Assembly (NCBI GenBank): GCA_963575745.1
Contig: CAUYUJ010011248.1
Location: forward strand, 344,290 to 408,289
From: Prorocentrum cordatum
Taxonomy: Eukaryota > Sar > Dinophyceae > Prorocentrales > Prorocentraceae
Direction: 5' to 3'
Length of the DNA stretch: 64,000 bases
This document shows positions 20,081 to 30,769 of the stretch, piece after piece. A model generated the notes under the pieces. The model was given only the letters and a program-made list of their open reading frames with translations. It searched no databases and was not told where the DNA came from. The translations under genes and the position numbers were made by a program. Within the stretch, counting starts at the first letter, position 1, and every line of letters begins with the position of its first letter.

Positions 20081-20217
20081 GCCCAACGACCACGAAACGC
20101 GCTCCGTCCGGTCTGGGCCGGCCGTGTGCCTATAGCATACCGAATCCAGCAGACGTGCCCCCCGCCCAGTCTGCTTGTCTCTTGGGCGCAGTGTTGCGGA
20201 TGGCAGCGTGCCCGGGC

Positions 20218-20362
20218 GAGGAGGGAGAACCGGGAGGAGGAGGAGGAGGAGGAGGAGGAGGAGGAGGAGGAGGAGTAGGAGGATGAGGATGAGGAGGATG
20301 AGGATGAGGAGGATGATGAGGATGAGGATGAGGATGAGGAGGATGAGGAGGATGAGGATGTG
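20218..20362. repeat. (GGA)n then (GGATGA)n microsatellite
   Basis: Pure GGA units change at about 20275 into mixed GGATGA/GGATGAGGA units. Polarity is opposite to the CCT block 140 bp upstream. Confidence 0.95.
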
Positions 20363-20447
20363 CGGCGTAGCCTTGTAGATAGATGTGCGAAGCTTGAGTG
20401 ATCTCACCCGCGCAAAGCAGATGGGGCGTTTTGAAAAAGGCCTCGCC

Positions 20448-20578
20448 TTCGGCGCGCCCCGCCCTCGGCGGAAGCCGGCGGAAGGGCGGCGAAAGGCTGC
20501 GGAAGTAAAACGGCGGCGGACCCGCCGGCTGAAGCCGGCGGAGGCTCGGCGGGGGGCGGCGGAAGTAAAGGGAGACGT
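20448..20578. repeat. GCCGGCGGA-type GC-rich minisatellite
   Basis: Imperfect iterations of (A)GCCGGCGGA(AG), with GCGGAAGTAAA occurring twice (about 20499 and 20559). Confidence 0.75.
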
Positions 20579-20589
20579 CAACATTTTTA

Positions 20590-20750
20590 GGTTCAGGGTC
20601 AGGAGGGGAAGGATTAAGGAGGAGGAGGATTAAGGAGGAGGGAGGATTCCTCCTCCTTAATCTTTCTCCCCCTTTTTTCCCCTTTTTCCTCCTCCCTCCT
20701 CCTCCCCCTCCTCCTTAATCCCCCTCCTCCGTAATCCTACCCCTCCTTAC
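20590..20750. repeat. GGATTAAGGAGG / CCTCCTTAATC inverted tract
   Basis: GGATTAAGGAGGAGGA occurs in two tandem copies and is followed directly by CCTCCTCCTTAATC and further CCTCCTTAATCC units, so the two halves can pair as a hairpin of about 30 bp. It reads as a slippage-grown palindrome. Confidence 0.8.
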
Positions 20751-20777
20751 AGGGTTTCCGAAATCTGTCAAATCACG

Positions 20778-21236
20778 TGGTTTCATATGCACGTCGAAGT
20801 CGAACTTTGGCAGGTATGCGAAGGCGACACATCCGTGCCACTTGAAACACGAGACACCGCCCAGGGAGGAGGAGGAGGAGGAGGAGGTGGAGGAGGAGGA
20901 GGAGGAGGAGGAGGGAGGGAGGTTTCGGCCTCGGCGCGCGCTGGCGCCCTGGAGCGCCCCTCCCCCCGACATTCCCTGGAGCACCTCAGGCGAGGCAGTG
21001 GCTCCAAAAAGCCGCCTTCCTCCTCCTCCTCCTCCTCCTCCTCCTCCTCCTCCTCCTCCTCCTCCTCCTCCTGAGAGTTGGAGCGCGGCGTGCAATGCAC
21101 GGATTGCACCAGCTGGACGTGAGAATCGGCATTGCAGCTAGATGCTCGAACCATCAATAGCTTCACCCACGCTGAAACGCTTGTGTGGTTTCACATGCGC
21201 GCTGACATTTAATTTTGGCTGGCGTGCGAAGACGAC
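20778..21236 (+). repeat. Diverged repeat pair flanking a GGA/CCT block
   Basis: The ~52-nt segment 20778-20829 (GTGGTTTCATATGC ... GCGAAGGCGAC) recurs at 21186-21236 (GTGGTTTCACATGC ... GCGAAGACGAC) in the same orientation with roughly a quarter of positions changed. Between them lie GGA triplets (20868-20921), 96 nt of unique DNA and CCT triplets (21018-21072). Confidence 0.7.
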
Positions 21237-21504
21237 GTTAAGGCAACATTCTTGACGCTTCGCGTAACCCGACCAGCCCATCCAGAGCCGACGCCCATAT
21301 TATCGAAGACGCCTACGGCGAATCACCGCCGCCCCCTGCCTTTTTGGAAACGCCGATGTGGCCGAAAGTTGGACTAGAGCTTGGCCAAGCTATCGGACCA
21401 TGAGTTCCCCGAGTCGGTTTGGAAAGCTTTCGGGGAACACATGGGAGAGAATGATTATGAACAGGAAGAGGAAGAGGAAGAAATAGAGTAGGAGGATGAG
21501 GGTT
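21237..21504. other. No recognisable feature
   Basis: Unique-looking sequence ending in a GAAGAGGAAGA purine tract. No ORF or repeat of note. Confidence 0.4.
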
Positions 21505-22165
21505 GTTAGGAGTCTCTTGGGGCACCCTTGGGGTCTGTTGGGGGCTTCTTGGGGGCCTCTTCGAGGCCTCTTGGAGGCATCTTGGGGGCCTCCTTGGGCC
21601 TCTTGGGGGCCTTTGGGGGCTTCCTGGGGGTCTCTTTGGCCGTCTTAGGGCGTTCCTGGTCCGTCTGACGCCGTCTGGAGCCGTCTTGGGGGCCTCTCTG
21701 GGCCGTCTTGGGGCCCTCTTGGGGCGCTTCAGGGCCGTCTTGGAGGCCATGTTGGGCGTCTTGGAGGCCTCTTGGGCCGTCTTGGGGCGCTCTTGGGGCC
21801 GTCTTGGGGGGCCCTTGGGCCGTCATAGGGCCTTCTTGGAGGCCTCTTGGGCGATCTTGGGGGCCTCTTGGGCCGTCGGAAGGCCGAAAAGAAGAAAACG
21901 CAAAAAACCTTCAAAAACCTAAGGAAAACCAATGATTTTGGCCTCTTCGGGCTCTCCTGGAGAACGTCTTGGAGGCCTCTTGGGCCATCTTGGAGGCATC
22001 TTGGGGCCATCTTGGCCGTCTTGGAGGGCATCTTGGGCCGTCTTGGAGGCATCTTGGAGCCATCTTACCCGTCTTGGAGGCCATCTTGGCCGTCTGGGAG
22101 GCATCTTGGAGGCCATCTTGGGCCATCTTGGCCGTCTTGGAGGCCATCTTGGAACCGTCTGGGGC
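21505..22165. repeat. Degenerate minisatellite of GGCCTCTTGG/CCGTCTTGG units
   Basis: Dozens of 9-12-nt units such as GGGGGCCTCTTGG, GGCCGTCTTGG and GAGGCATCTTGG. It is interrupted once at about 21885-21955 by an A-rich insert. The overlapping ORFs on both strands (Arg/Pro/Lys-rich on minus, Gly/Leu/Trp-rich on plus) are products of the repeat. Confidence 0.9.
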
Positions 22166-22318
22166 AGGAAATTGGGGAATTGAGCTCCTGGGCATCCTTT
22201 CCGGGTGGCCGGCGGGACGGGCCGAAGCCCACTGGGGAGTTCTTTTAGAAAAAGAGCCAAAACCAAAACCTGAAACATCCAGCACGCCGTGCACCCCTGC
22301 AGGCAGGGGGCGGCGGAT

Positions 22319-22520
22319 CCAGCTGCCTTCGGCAAGTTCCGCCACCGTGCCAGCCCAACACATTGGTTTTGGCCGCCCAGGGGCCCCCAAAAGTAGGGCC
22401 GGTTCAGTCAACGAGACGCGTCCCGGAGAGGGGTGGGTCCCTTAAAAAACTACAAAAAACCCTAACAGGACAGGACTTGGCATTCTTCCACGCCCCAACG
22501 TGCGAAGGCACGGTGGCGGA
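22319..22520 (+). mobile_element. TIR-bearing short repeat (MITE-like), copy 1
   Basis: Carries a perfect 14-bp terminal inverted repeat, TCCGCCACCGTGCC at 22338-22351 and GGCACGGTGGCGGA at 22507-22520. A shared leader (CCAGCTGCCTTCGGCAAG) extends 5' of the TIR. The interior includes TTGGTTTTGGCCGCCCAGG, ACAGGACAGGACTTGGC and CATTCTTCCACGCCCCAACG, all found again in the copies at 55304 and 55652. There is no coding capacity. It could be a MITE or a SINE-like family; terminal duplications were not resolved. Confidence 0.8.
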
Positions 22521-22615
22521 TTTGCCCTGATCAGGGAAGTTGGGCAGCAGACAGAGGAAAAAAAGGGCCAGGTAAGCCGTCATACCCCAAGAGGGGGAAG
22601 ATGGCCGAGGAATCG

Positions 22616-22890
22616 AAGGCGGAGGAGGAGGAGGAGGAGGAGGAGGAGGAGGAGGAAGAGGACGAGAAATTGGGGGAGGGTTAGGAGGAGGAGGAGGAGG
22701 AGGAGGAGGAGGAGAGGAGGAGAGGAGAGGAGGAGGAGGAGGAGGAGGAAGAGAGGGGAAGGCGGCGGAAGGAGGGGGAGGAGGAAGGAGGAGAAAGGAG
22801 GAGGAAGGAGGAGGAGGAGGAGGAGGAGGAGGCGCAGGAACAGGAGCATCAGCAGGAGCAGGAGGAGGAAGAGGAGGAGGAGGAGGAGAA
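22616..22890. repeat. (GGA)n microsatellite
   Basis: GGA units with scattered AGA, GCA and AAG variants. The reading frame of the following gag remnant emerges from its 3' edge. Confidence 0.95.
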
Positions 22891-24743
22891 GGTGTCAGCC
22901 AGAACGCTGTTGTCACAAGTGTTACCGACCTGGGAATCTACATCCAAGACGAGCAAGTGCAATCCCAGTGGAATGAGCTAGCCCCAGAGCGCTTCGGGCA
23001 GTTGTGCGACTGGGGCTACGCGAACGGGGACTTCAGCTACGTGGCCATGGCACTCAAGGCTAATCACGAAAGCATGAAGGCGACCATCGAGAAGGATATC
23101 GCCAATGAGACCCAGAGGTTTGACCAGAGCGACGCATTCCGCATGATTCATATGATGTTCAAGACAAGCGCGCTGTTAACCAGCGTTGTCAACAGGAACG
23201 CGTACGTGGAGAACGAGGCCCATAATTTCCACAACGATGTCCATGCACAAAGCAACATGTCAGATCATATGGCCAAGTCGACGCAGGGCATTTCCAACTC
23301 CTGTTTGGGAGCAGGAGGAAGTATCGGCAAGCCTGTGAGCGAATACAAGGCAGCACAACAGCTAATTGCGTTCCAGGGGCGCCGCGCTACCTTCGGGGAG
23401 TGGAACCAGAAACTTCTCAGCGCTTTTGTGCAAGTTAAGCGCGCATTTTCCGCAGGAGCCTCGACAACCTGAACGCGAACCCGAGACCATGGACGGAGTG
23501 CAATTTGGCGACGAAGAAGACGATTTCATGCGCACCATGAACGGTCGGTTCATATGCGACACAACGAACCCAGACAAACATAACGATGCTGATGCCAAAG
23601 GGGACTACGAGCGAACCGGAGATGATTGCCGCAAACAGAGGAGTCCTTGGGACCAACAACAGGAAAAACTCGAAGGCACGGAACCCCGGGGCAAACTCAA
23701 AGGTCCCCACGAAGGTGAAGGGTTGTTTGGGTACCAAAAAATACGAATTGTATTCTGCCGTTGCAGGGGCTACCCTGTCCCAGAGGATGACCTTGCCGTG
23801 GAACCGGAGCTGACCAAGAAGGTAAGCGAGGGATCGTCAAGATTGCAGCAATGGAGCGCTTTGGTCGACACCCTCGAGAAATATGGTCCATCGTATTATC
23901 TTTGGCTACCACTTAGAGTTAACGCTCCACGGGTAATCATGCACCCTGCAGGCGATTTGTTTTTCGATTCGTGCCGGGATTGCTAGCGTAGCCCAGAGGC
24001 GTTCAACGTCGAAAGCTACCAGAAGCTTTGATTTGAATGAGGACTGGGCAATGAAACAACGGTTGGACGCGGATGCCCAAAGCGCGGGCGCCATGGACAT
24101 CGACGCTATCCAGAAGGATGAGGAGGATTACGATATCAGTACGAGGGCTTCAACGACGGATATCACGATCAAGACGGTAAGTGGTGGTCCCGGGTTGCTG
24201 GAGAGGTGGACGAGGTTGCCCAAGGCAAAGGTTCAAGCAAGGGGCCGACGCCGCTATGCTACCGGCGTGGCGGACACGGTCACATTGCGAACGACTGTGT
24301 CGCTATGGGGATCTACAAGGGGAAAGGAGGAGGTACAGGAGGTACCAAGGGAGCGAAGGGGTATGGCGCCAGTCAGAAAGGAGGAAGGGGATACCCCGAG
24401 GGAGGATCAGGATGAGGATACCACGGATGCCACAGGTACCAGGCAGGGACGTGGAAAGGAGGATGTAAATGGGGGTTCGTAGCCGTCAGCGAAAGGGAAT
24501 GCTACAAATGTCGTGGAAAAAGGGCACACCGCTGCTACGTGTCCCATGACGGCTGACGAGGTAGCGCCTCGCCCCAGGGGAGGGGGGGGGCTGGATCTGC
24601 CGAACAACATCAATCCCTGGGCCATCTACCCGCTCCTGGATGCTGCAGCATCGAGCCCATCGAAGCGGTTACCGTCCCAAGCTGCCGCCCCCTTCCGCCC
24701 CCCCCCCCCCCTCCAGGGATACCCAATACCCAAGATGAGTTGA
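22891..24743 (+). pseudogene. Decayed retrotransposon gag with two CCHC zinc knuckles
   Basis: The first frame (22891-23472) reads LGIYIQDEQVQSQWNEL ... FQGRRATFGEWNQKLLSAF, in the style of Copia gag proteins. It stops at 23470, and sense moves among the three frames at least three times up to 24480. The end shows a CCHC-like knuckle with one Cys replaced (LCYRRGGHGHIANDC, 24253-24297). A second knuckle is split by a frameshift (CYKCRG near 24500, then KGHTAATCP from 24519). CCHC knuckles bind element RNA for packaging. The fragment is followed by an aspartic protease remnant. Confidence 0.7.
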
Positions 24744-24750
24744 GGAAGCC

Positions 24751-25141
24751 ATGCCAGGATACTTAAAAGAGGAACCGTGGATCCTGGCTAGGACTCAGAG
24801 GGAGGGCGCGTGGGGGGTCATCATGCACGAGTGCAAGGGTAACTGTGAGGATGGAGGGACGTGGCACGAGAGATTTATTCACAGGTGCCTCGAGGAGAAG
24901 AGCTGGTTCCAGAAGTGCACCGAGCTCCGGCTCGTCGAAAATTCGCCCTGATACCCAGGAGATTAGCTCCGTCCCTCAACGGGCCACCGATGCGGGCCGC
25001 GAGGCCGTCGTGGTAACGGTAGACTCGGGCGCCCATAACGCAGTAGGGCCACCCAGCGTCGGGACTTACTTTGGGGTAGCAGACGCCGAAGCCTCAGTAA
25101 ATATTTCTCGTGCCCGGCAGTCGTTTCCTGCGTTTCATTAG
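24751..25141 (+). pseudogene. Retropepsin-like aspartic protease remnant
   Basis: An open frame to the stop at 25139-25141 contains EAVVVTVDSGAHNAVGPPSV, with the D-S-G-A active site of retroviral-type proteases. An overlapping upstream frame (24751-24951) carries HERFIHRCLEEKSWFQKC, probably the gag-protease linker. With the preceding gag it makes the 5' half of an LTR element. No integrase or RT follows in frame, so the element is truncated before 25313. Confidence 0.65.
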
Positions 25142-25312
25142 CTACCCTGACGGGCAGTTGGCAGCGGGATGGACGGAGGGTATGATCGCAGCCGCTTCTG
25201 ATCAGTCAGGAAATAGGCGCGCGCGTCGCGCTGGCGTCGTCCTCGTCGTCGTCGTCGGTCGGCCTCGCATCCCGCCTCCCTTACTCTCTGCTCGGGCTAG
25301 GCCTAACGGCCC
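25142..25312. other. Junction between two retroelements
   Basis: Contains multiple stops in every frame and a short (CGT)n run at about 25227-25256. Probably the truncation and insertion boundary. Confidence 0.4.
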
Positions 25313-26968
25313 ATGGCGTCTTCCAGGGCAAGCTCATCCACAAGAGCTATACAAGGTGAACGACACCCAGGGGTACAAGAAGTACAGGGCATCTCTGATG
25401 ATCCTGTAAACCTCCCGGGAGCCGTGAGACCCACCGATTCCTTAGGATACCAGGGAAAAGATTGGTTATCAGCCGAAGATGACCAGGCATACGTCTTTAA
25501 CCCCCTAAGGAGTGCTCACAGCCCTATGGGCGGCACCCAGGGAGTTGGGAACACTGCGCGGCCCACGGCCAGCAGCCAGCCTCAGGCTGTTGATTTGGCG
25601 CAGCGCAATGGATTGAGCAATCCCCGCAGGATGCCTCTGGGACCGGGGGGCGGCGTCCAAGGGAGATCTTCCAGGTCCCCCACTAATCCTTCGCGCTCCG
25701 CGCGCCCTCAGGCCAGGCCCCAGATGACCTGGCCCCCTTCCCAAAAGGAGCCCGAAGCGTACGCGATTCATTATTTGGATTCCGTCCCGGACGCCGGCGC
25801 TTCGAGCCAGGAACGAAGGTGCGGTGCGAGCTGGGCCCTGCCTACGGCGCGGTCCCAGCCCACCTTTGATGAAGGTCAGGACCTTGAGATTTCTCGTGGT
25901 TCTGGTATGGTTTCTGATCGACATCAACCTTTGGAACGATCCGTGAACAACTGGTTTGATCATGATGAGGATTCTTCGGGAGAAGACAGGGGCTCTAAAC
26001 AGACCGCGGGTGGTTCTCAGGCTGCCTCTGGCAACCGGGGAACGTACCCGTCTCACCCTGATGTAGGACCTGAAAGGTCAACTTTCCTTGACATTTTATT
26101 TCAGATGTCTCAGAGCCCTGTTGTCTCTGAACGATCGTCTTCCAACGCATCTTTTGATCAGCCCAGACCATTGGTGAGCGCACCTCCGCGACCTACGGAA
26201 GCGGGTGGTCGCCTTAACAGAAGCTCCACAGGTGACACCCCTGACGGCAAAACGCCCAGAGGTCATTTCCCCGCTCCTTCCCAGGCCCCCGACTACGCCG
26301 GCGCCTCGGGGAGAGCTTTGATTCTTGATCTTGTTCCCGAGGGTGGCTTCGCATCTCCTGTTGAGCCCGCGGCCTCGCAGGATGATGAAGAGCCCCTTCA
26401 TTCGATTCCTCACGAGCGTGGTCAGGTAAGGCGCGACAGCAGTTGCCAGTTCTCTTCCCCGACTCAGCCCCAGTATCAACGGGGGCGCTCGAGTCGTTCT
26501 CCGGGACGTGCCTCTCATCAATCCTCCCGATCACGGAGCGGGTTGTCCAGCGTCTCTAGGAAGTCCGGCTCTAGCAGCCTGATGAGTGTCACGTGTGACA
26601 ACCCCGCGGAACGCTGTGCCAAGAGGGCTGGGTTTCGATGCCGCGGCAGGTCCAGCGACACGGGAGGTCCTTGCGGCAAGGCAGTCTGTGCTGGATGCTC
26701 TCAGAACTGCCTTGATTGCACGGCCAGCTTTTTGTGCCCCGAGTGTCTTGCCCCTGAGAATCACAACTGCAACGGGCTCGCACTGAAACAACTGCAGCAA
26801 GCATTTCAGCAGCAAATGCAGGCGCAAATGGCTGAGGCCGAGCGGCTCCGCACGGAACAACAGATGGGAGCACGAACGGCGCATCGAGGAGGCTCAGCTT
26901 CACAGGGAAAGAGAGATGGAGCTGAGGATGCAGCATCTGCGCGAGACAGCGGACGCTCAGAGCCTTGA
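25313..26968 (+). pseudogene. N-terminal Ser/Pro-rich protein with Cys-rich zinc-binding region
   Basis: The 551-codon frame has a low-complexity Ser/Arg/Pro part (PSRSARPQARPQ; RSRSGLSSVSRKSGSSS). It then has a Cys/His cluster (CDNPAERCAKRAGFRC; CGKAVCAGCSQNC; CPECLAPENHNC) reminiscent of B-box or treble-clef zinc sites. The cluster runs into a Gln-rich helix (LQQAFQQQMQAQMAEAERL). At about 26866 one extra G moves the coiled coil out of this frame, so the last ~35 residues of this ORF are out-of-frame. The function is unknown; the position at the 5' end of the element suggests a structural gag partner. Confidence 0.6.
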
Positions 26969-28437
26969 GCTCAAGCAGGAAAAGGAGCTCGCGCAGATTC
27001 AGATCCAGGATGCCCGTCAGAAAACCGAGGCCGACGAAGCACTACGTGTTAGTCAAATGGAAGCGCGACTCTTGCAGTCAGAACACTTAGCACTACAGCG
27101 GGCCGAGGAGGTGGTAGCCGCCGCTGCTCGCGAGGCCGAGGCCAAACGGCAAATGGAGGAAGGACTCCTGGCCAGAGCCCGTGAGAACGCCAAAGCTACT
27201 GCCCTTACGGAAGAAGTGGAGGAGAGAGCTAAGCTTGTAGCGAAGGGTTCCAACCTTGAGCTCCGGCTTCAGCAAGAACACGCTCAGGCATCCTTGGCTG
27301 AGTCACGCGCCGTTGCTGAGGCACGGTCGACAGCCATCCAGGCCGAGACTGCTGCCCAGCAGGTACGTAACGAAGCCCAGGCTTACGCCAACGAGTTGCG
27401 GGAGAAAGCTACGCTCGATTCTGCGAGGGCCCGTGCTGAGGCTCAGCAAGCCATCGAGGCCGCCACTGAGCGGAAACGTGCTGCTAAACAAGAGGCCGAG
27501 CACGAACGACGGCTACGAGCACAGAGCGAGAAACAATAAGCCATCGTCTCTGAGCGACCTGCGTGGCCGGGAGGCAGACGCCGCGGCTACGGCGACCCGC
27601 ATTCAGACCTCCGTTTCACGCGACAAGGAAAATCGTGGGCAACTTCACTTGACGAGGGCTCGTGCCCCTCTTAGACAAACACAACAAACCCCAACACGGG
27701 ATCGCAGGCCTACGGCCGACGATGCCATTTTTCATACCCCTAATCCGAAGGGTGCTGACACTGAAGACTCAGCGCCCCTTCCACCTCCACCTCCTGATAG
27801 GTTTATCAGGCTGGCGACTACGGATAAGCCTGCAGGGCCGCTTTATGACCTAGCCAGTACCGGCCAAGGCCAGACTGAGCTAAGGCGAAGCTCGAGCCGA
27901 TGGGCACACTCGGCACAGGCCCGTGCACCGCTGAGCCAGTGCAAGTTCTGTGAGCTTCCACATTACAGAGACTGTGCTCAGTGCAAGGCCGCCTGCCGTA
28001 ATAATCACATCGACGATCACCTTCAGCGCTGTCCCACGTGCGTTCGGGCTAAGCTCGAGCGAGATGACGCTGAGGATCGCAGGCGACAGGAGGATGACCC
28101 GCGACTTCGAGCACTCCACCAGAAACTGAGTGAACATCCAGATTTCGTTCAGTACCAGAAGGAGGGGTGGGAGAGAGCTGAGAAGCAGAAAGCTGAGCTC
28201 GAGGCTATGGTCAAGTGCTTTCAAGACCAGATCCGTGATCTTAGCGCTAGAGACCTCAAGAGAGCCCAAGAGGCCGATTAAATACGTAAGTCCGCTAACC
28301 AAGACGTGGATCGTATTGCGCAGCTTGAAAGGACGTTGGCCGCTCACAAAGCTACCGAAGAAGCCTTAAGGGCGTCTCTCGAGAAGGCCAATAGCCATGT
28401 CGACTCAGCTGACGCAGCCATTGATAAAAATAATAAA
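26867..28437 (+). pseudogene. Coiled-coil and zinc-finger region of the same protein
   Basis: In the frame reached after the indel at 26866 the protein continues HERRIEEAQLHREREMELR and stays a near-perfect coiled coil to 27539 (KQEKELAQIQIQDARQK; EEVVAAAAREAEAKRQ). Sense then changes frame near 27537 (KPSSLSDLRGREADAA). A Cys/His site follows (CKFCELPHYRDCAQC; CRNNHIDDHLQRCPTC), then a second coiled coil. TAA at 28279-28281 interrupts it, although sense continues (DVDRIAQLERTLAAHKATEEAL) to 28437. Confidence 0.65.
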
Positions 28438-29845
28438 TAGTGGCCTCGACTCTTCTGCTCAACTAGCCCACGAAATCACTAAAGCCGCCGACCAGGGAGT
28501 TGCTACGCAACCTGCTGGAGCGGGTTCCGCATCCCTTCAATTTTATGTTGGAGTAAGGAAAGAGCTTCCGTTTACTGGCGACTTTGGGATATATGCTAAA
28601 ATCAATTTGGAAACGAGCTCGAACGCCAATAACCCTACGGGTTCTGGCGGGCGGGACCAAAGGCGCCCAGATAAACCGCTTGGAGATGACGACCCATTTG
28701 GCGATGATGACGATGATGGGGATCGTCAACCGCCTCGTGGAGGCCCCCCGGGCCCACTTGGCGGCCCTCCTGACCCTGATGACCCTGGCGGTAACGGCGG
28801 GGACGGCGGCCCCGGACGGGGCGGCCCTGGGGGGGGGGGAGGAGGTGGCGGCGGAGGCGGCGGCGGACCAGGAGCTTCACGTGCGGCACCAAACCCTTTG
28901 ACCGCCGATATCGTTTACGGCGTGAAGGAGATTAAGTTGCCAGCCGTCCCGACATATCGGGATTTCTCTGAGTGGCGCACACAGGTTGCCCGCAGGGTAG
29001 GAGCTGCTTGGACCGACTCTGAGAACGCCATGGCGTGGGTAATGCGAGCATTCAACCTCGCGGTTCCTGATGAGGATTTGATCGACCGCACAGGCTACCT
29101 GCGACTAGATCACATGATGGCCGCGGATTTGTATCATAAGTTTGATGCCATTAAGAGAAGTGTTACCGCGACCCCTCAGATGATGCACCTGGGACATACC
29201 GTCAATCGCCTTGAGTTGGCCGCCCTGCGGTCACAGAGGCTCCTCACTGGCCTCGAAATGATTCGGGCTGTTACGAGGTGGTGCACGGTCGTTGATGTGC
29301 ACAATCAGCAATTCCTGTCCCGTGATTTGTTCCGGGTCGTGATTGACAAAAGTCAGCCAGACAAAGACCTCTACCATTTCTACCACGAGTGGACATCCAT
29401 GTACAACGAAATGTATGGCCTTGAACCCCCATCGACCGATATGAGGGCCTCGATACACCATCACTTCTACGAGCAGTTGAATATTTTCCTTAAGCTGAGG
29501 CAGGAAATCGATTGGTATGGTTTGAGTGAGGCTAAGGTTGGCACTGGCATTAAGACCTATGAGTGGTTGTTGGATCGCGTCCACCGCAAAATTATGAAGG
29601 ACAAGGATGAGGTGGTCCTTGACAGCCGCAATATGACCATAAACCAACGCTTCCGGTGGCAGCGAGAAAGAGGCAACAGAGGAGGCGGCGGTGCTCCTAC
29701 GGATGCAGCCGCTGCCACTAAGGACCTTGGCAAATCTAATGATAGAGTGAAGAATGGTAAGACCAAGGGCGAGACCACCTGTAAGCATGTCCGTCAAGGC
29801 CGAATTTGCCCTGACCAAAAACAAAGGGTGCCCACTCAGCCATAA
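28397..29845 (+). pseudogene. Retrotransposon gag-like protein, 482 codons
   Basis: The N-terminus is helical. An Asp-rich then Gly/Pro-rich linker (with a G10 run at 28828-28837) follows. The gag core begins KEIKLPAVPTYRDFSEWRTQVARRV and runs through YHFYHEWTSMYNEMYGL and RVHRKIMKDKDEVVLDSRN. It ends in a CCCH-like finger start (TCKHVRQGRICP). The second half of that finger (KNKGCPLSHKK) lies in the next frame, so a frameshift sits near 29800. Gag coats the element RNA. The first ~40 nt overlap the tail of the upstream coiled-coil frame. Confidence 0.7.
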
Positions 29846-30705
29846 GAAGCCGAAGGGCGCCCGGGCAAAATCCGCGGCGGCTCCGCGACAACCGCAACCC
29901 ACTCAGCCCACTCAACCCACTCAGCCCGCCGCCACAGGACCTAAGGGGGGCGCCAAAGAGGGTGGGCGAGGGCGCGGGGGCGGCCGGGGAATTGGCCAGC
30001 CGCGAGCTGGCACACCTGGTGCTTCCAGCCGAGCCTCCAGCCGAGCATCTTCCAGAGCCTCAGGTGCCTCTCGCACGCCCGGCGCGGACGCCTTGTGTGT
30101 TCGCGTACTCTCGGGGCGACTGTAAGGGCAAGAGTGCCTATCCACCCTGCGCGCTTCCTCATCTGCAAAAGCTTACGGCTGCGCAGATCTTGAAGCGTGA
30201 CCGCATTGAAGAATCCAACACGAAGAAGGGCAAGCCTCTCGGCTTTAACCGCTCCGAGAAGCAAGCACGTGAGGCGGCAGCAAATGTCGCTTCAAACGCC
30301 AACGCCGCACCTGCTCAGCCTACGGCTCCTGCAGCAGGCGGTGAGGGCGGGAAGAACGGAACAAAAGGCGGACATGCTGGAACTTTACGGAGACTGGCGC
30401 CTGCCAGTATGGTGCCAATTGTAAGTTTAGGGCCAACGCGCCCGGTCATCCGTGACATCGGCTCCGGGGCGGCTCCGGCTACGCCGGGCCTCCCGACGGG
30501 GGTTTGTATTGGCTTGCTATGCTTCCCCAAATGGCGTTGTTCCTTCTGTTGGGACGCTTTCGACGTGTCGTGCGGCTACGCCCTCGGCAACCAATTCCCA
30601 CTGAAGACTCGCCCGACGATGTCTGTTTCACGGCGTGCGCTGCTACGCTCAGCGTGCGGTTTTCTTCGGGTCTACCCGTCGACCCCCTTGACTTCGTTTC
30701 TATGA
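29796..30705 (+). pseudogene. Gag C-terminal CCCH zinc fingers and Gly/Arg-rich linker
   Basis: Two overlapping frames carry the sense. The first holds KNKGCPLSHKKPKG and a Pro-Thr-Gln repeat (QPTQPTQPTQP). From about 30080 the second holds CVFAYSRGDCKGKSAYPPCALPH, a CCCH-type finger, then an Ala-rich linker to about 30400. The remainder of the ORF to 30705 is out of frame with the next domain. Confidence 0.55.
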
Positions 30706-30769
30706 CTGAACGCAAGTCCATGCTCTCTTCCACGTCGTTTGCTTCGGAGAGGCCAATGATGGAGCTATT

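Noticed and set aside
21313-22411. Arg/Pro/Lys-rich histone-like ORFs on the minus strand
   Set aside because: Produced by the GGCCTCTTGG minisatellite; period and composition follow the repeat.
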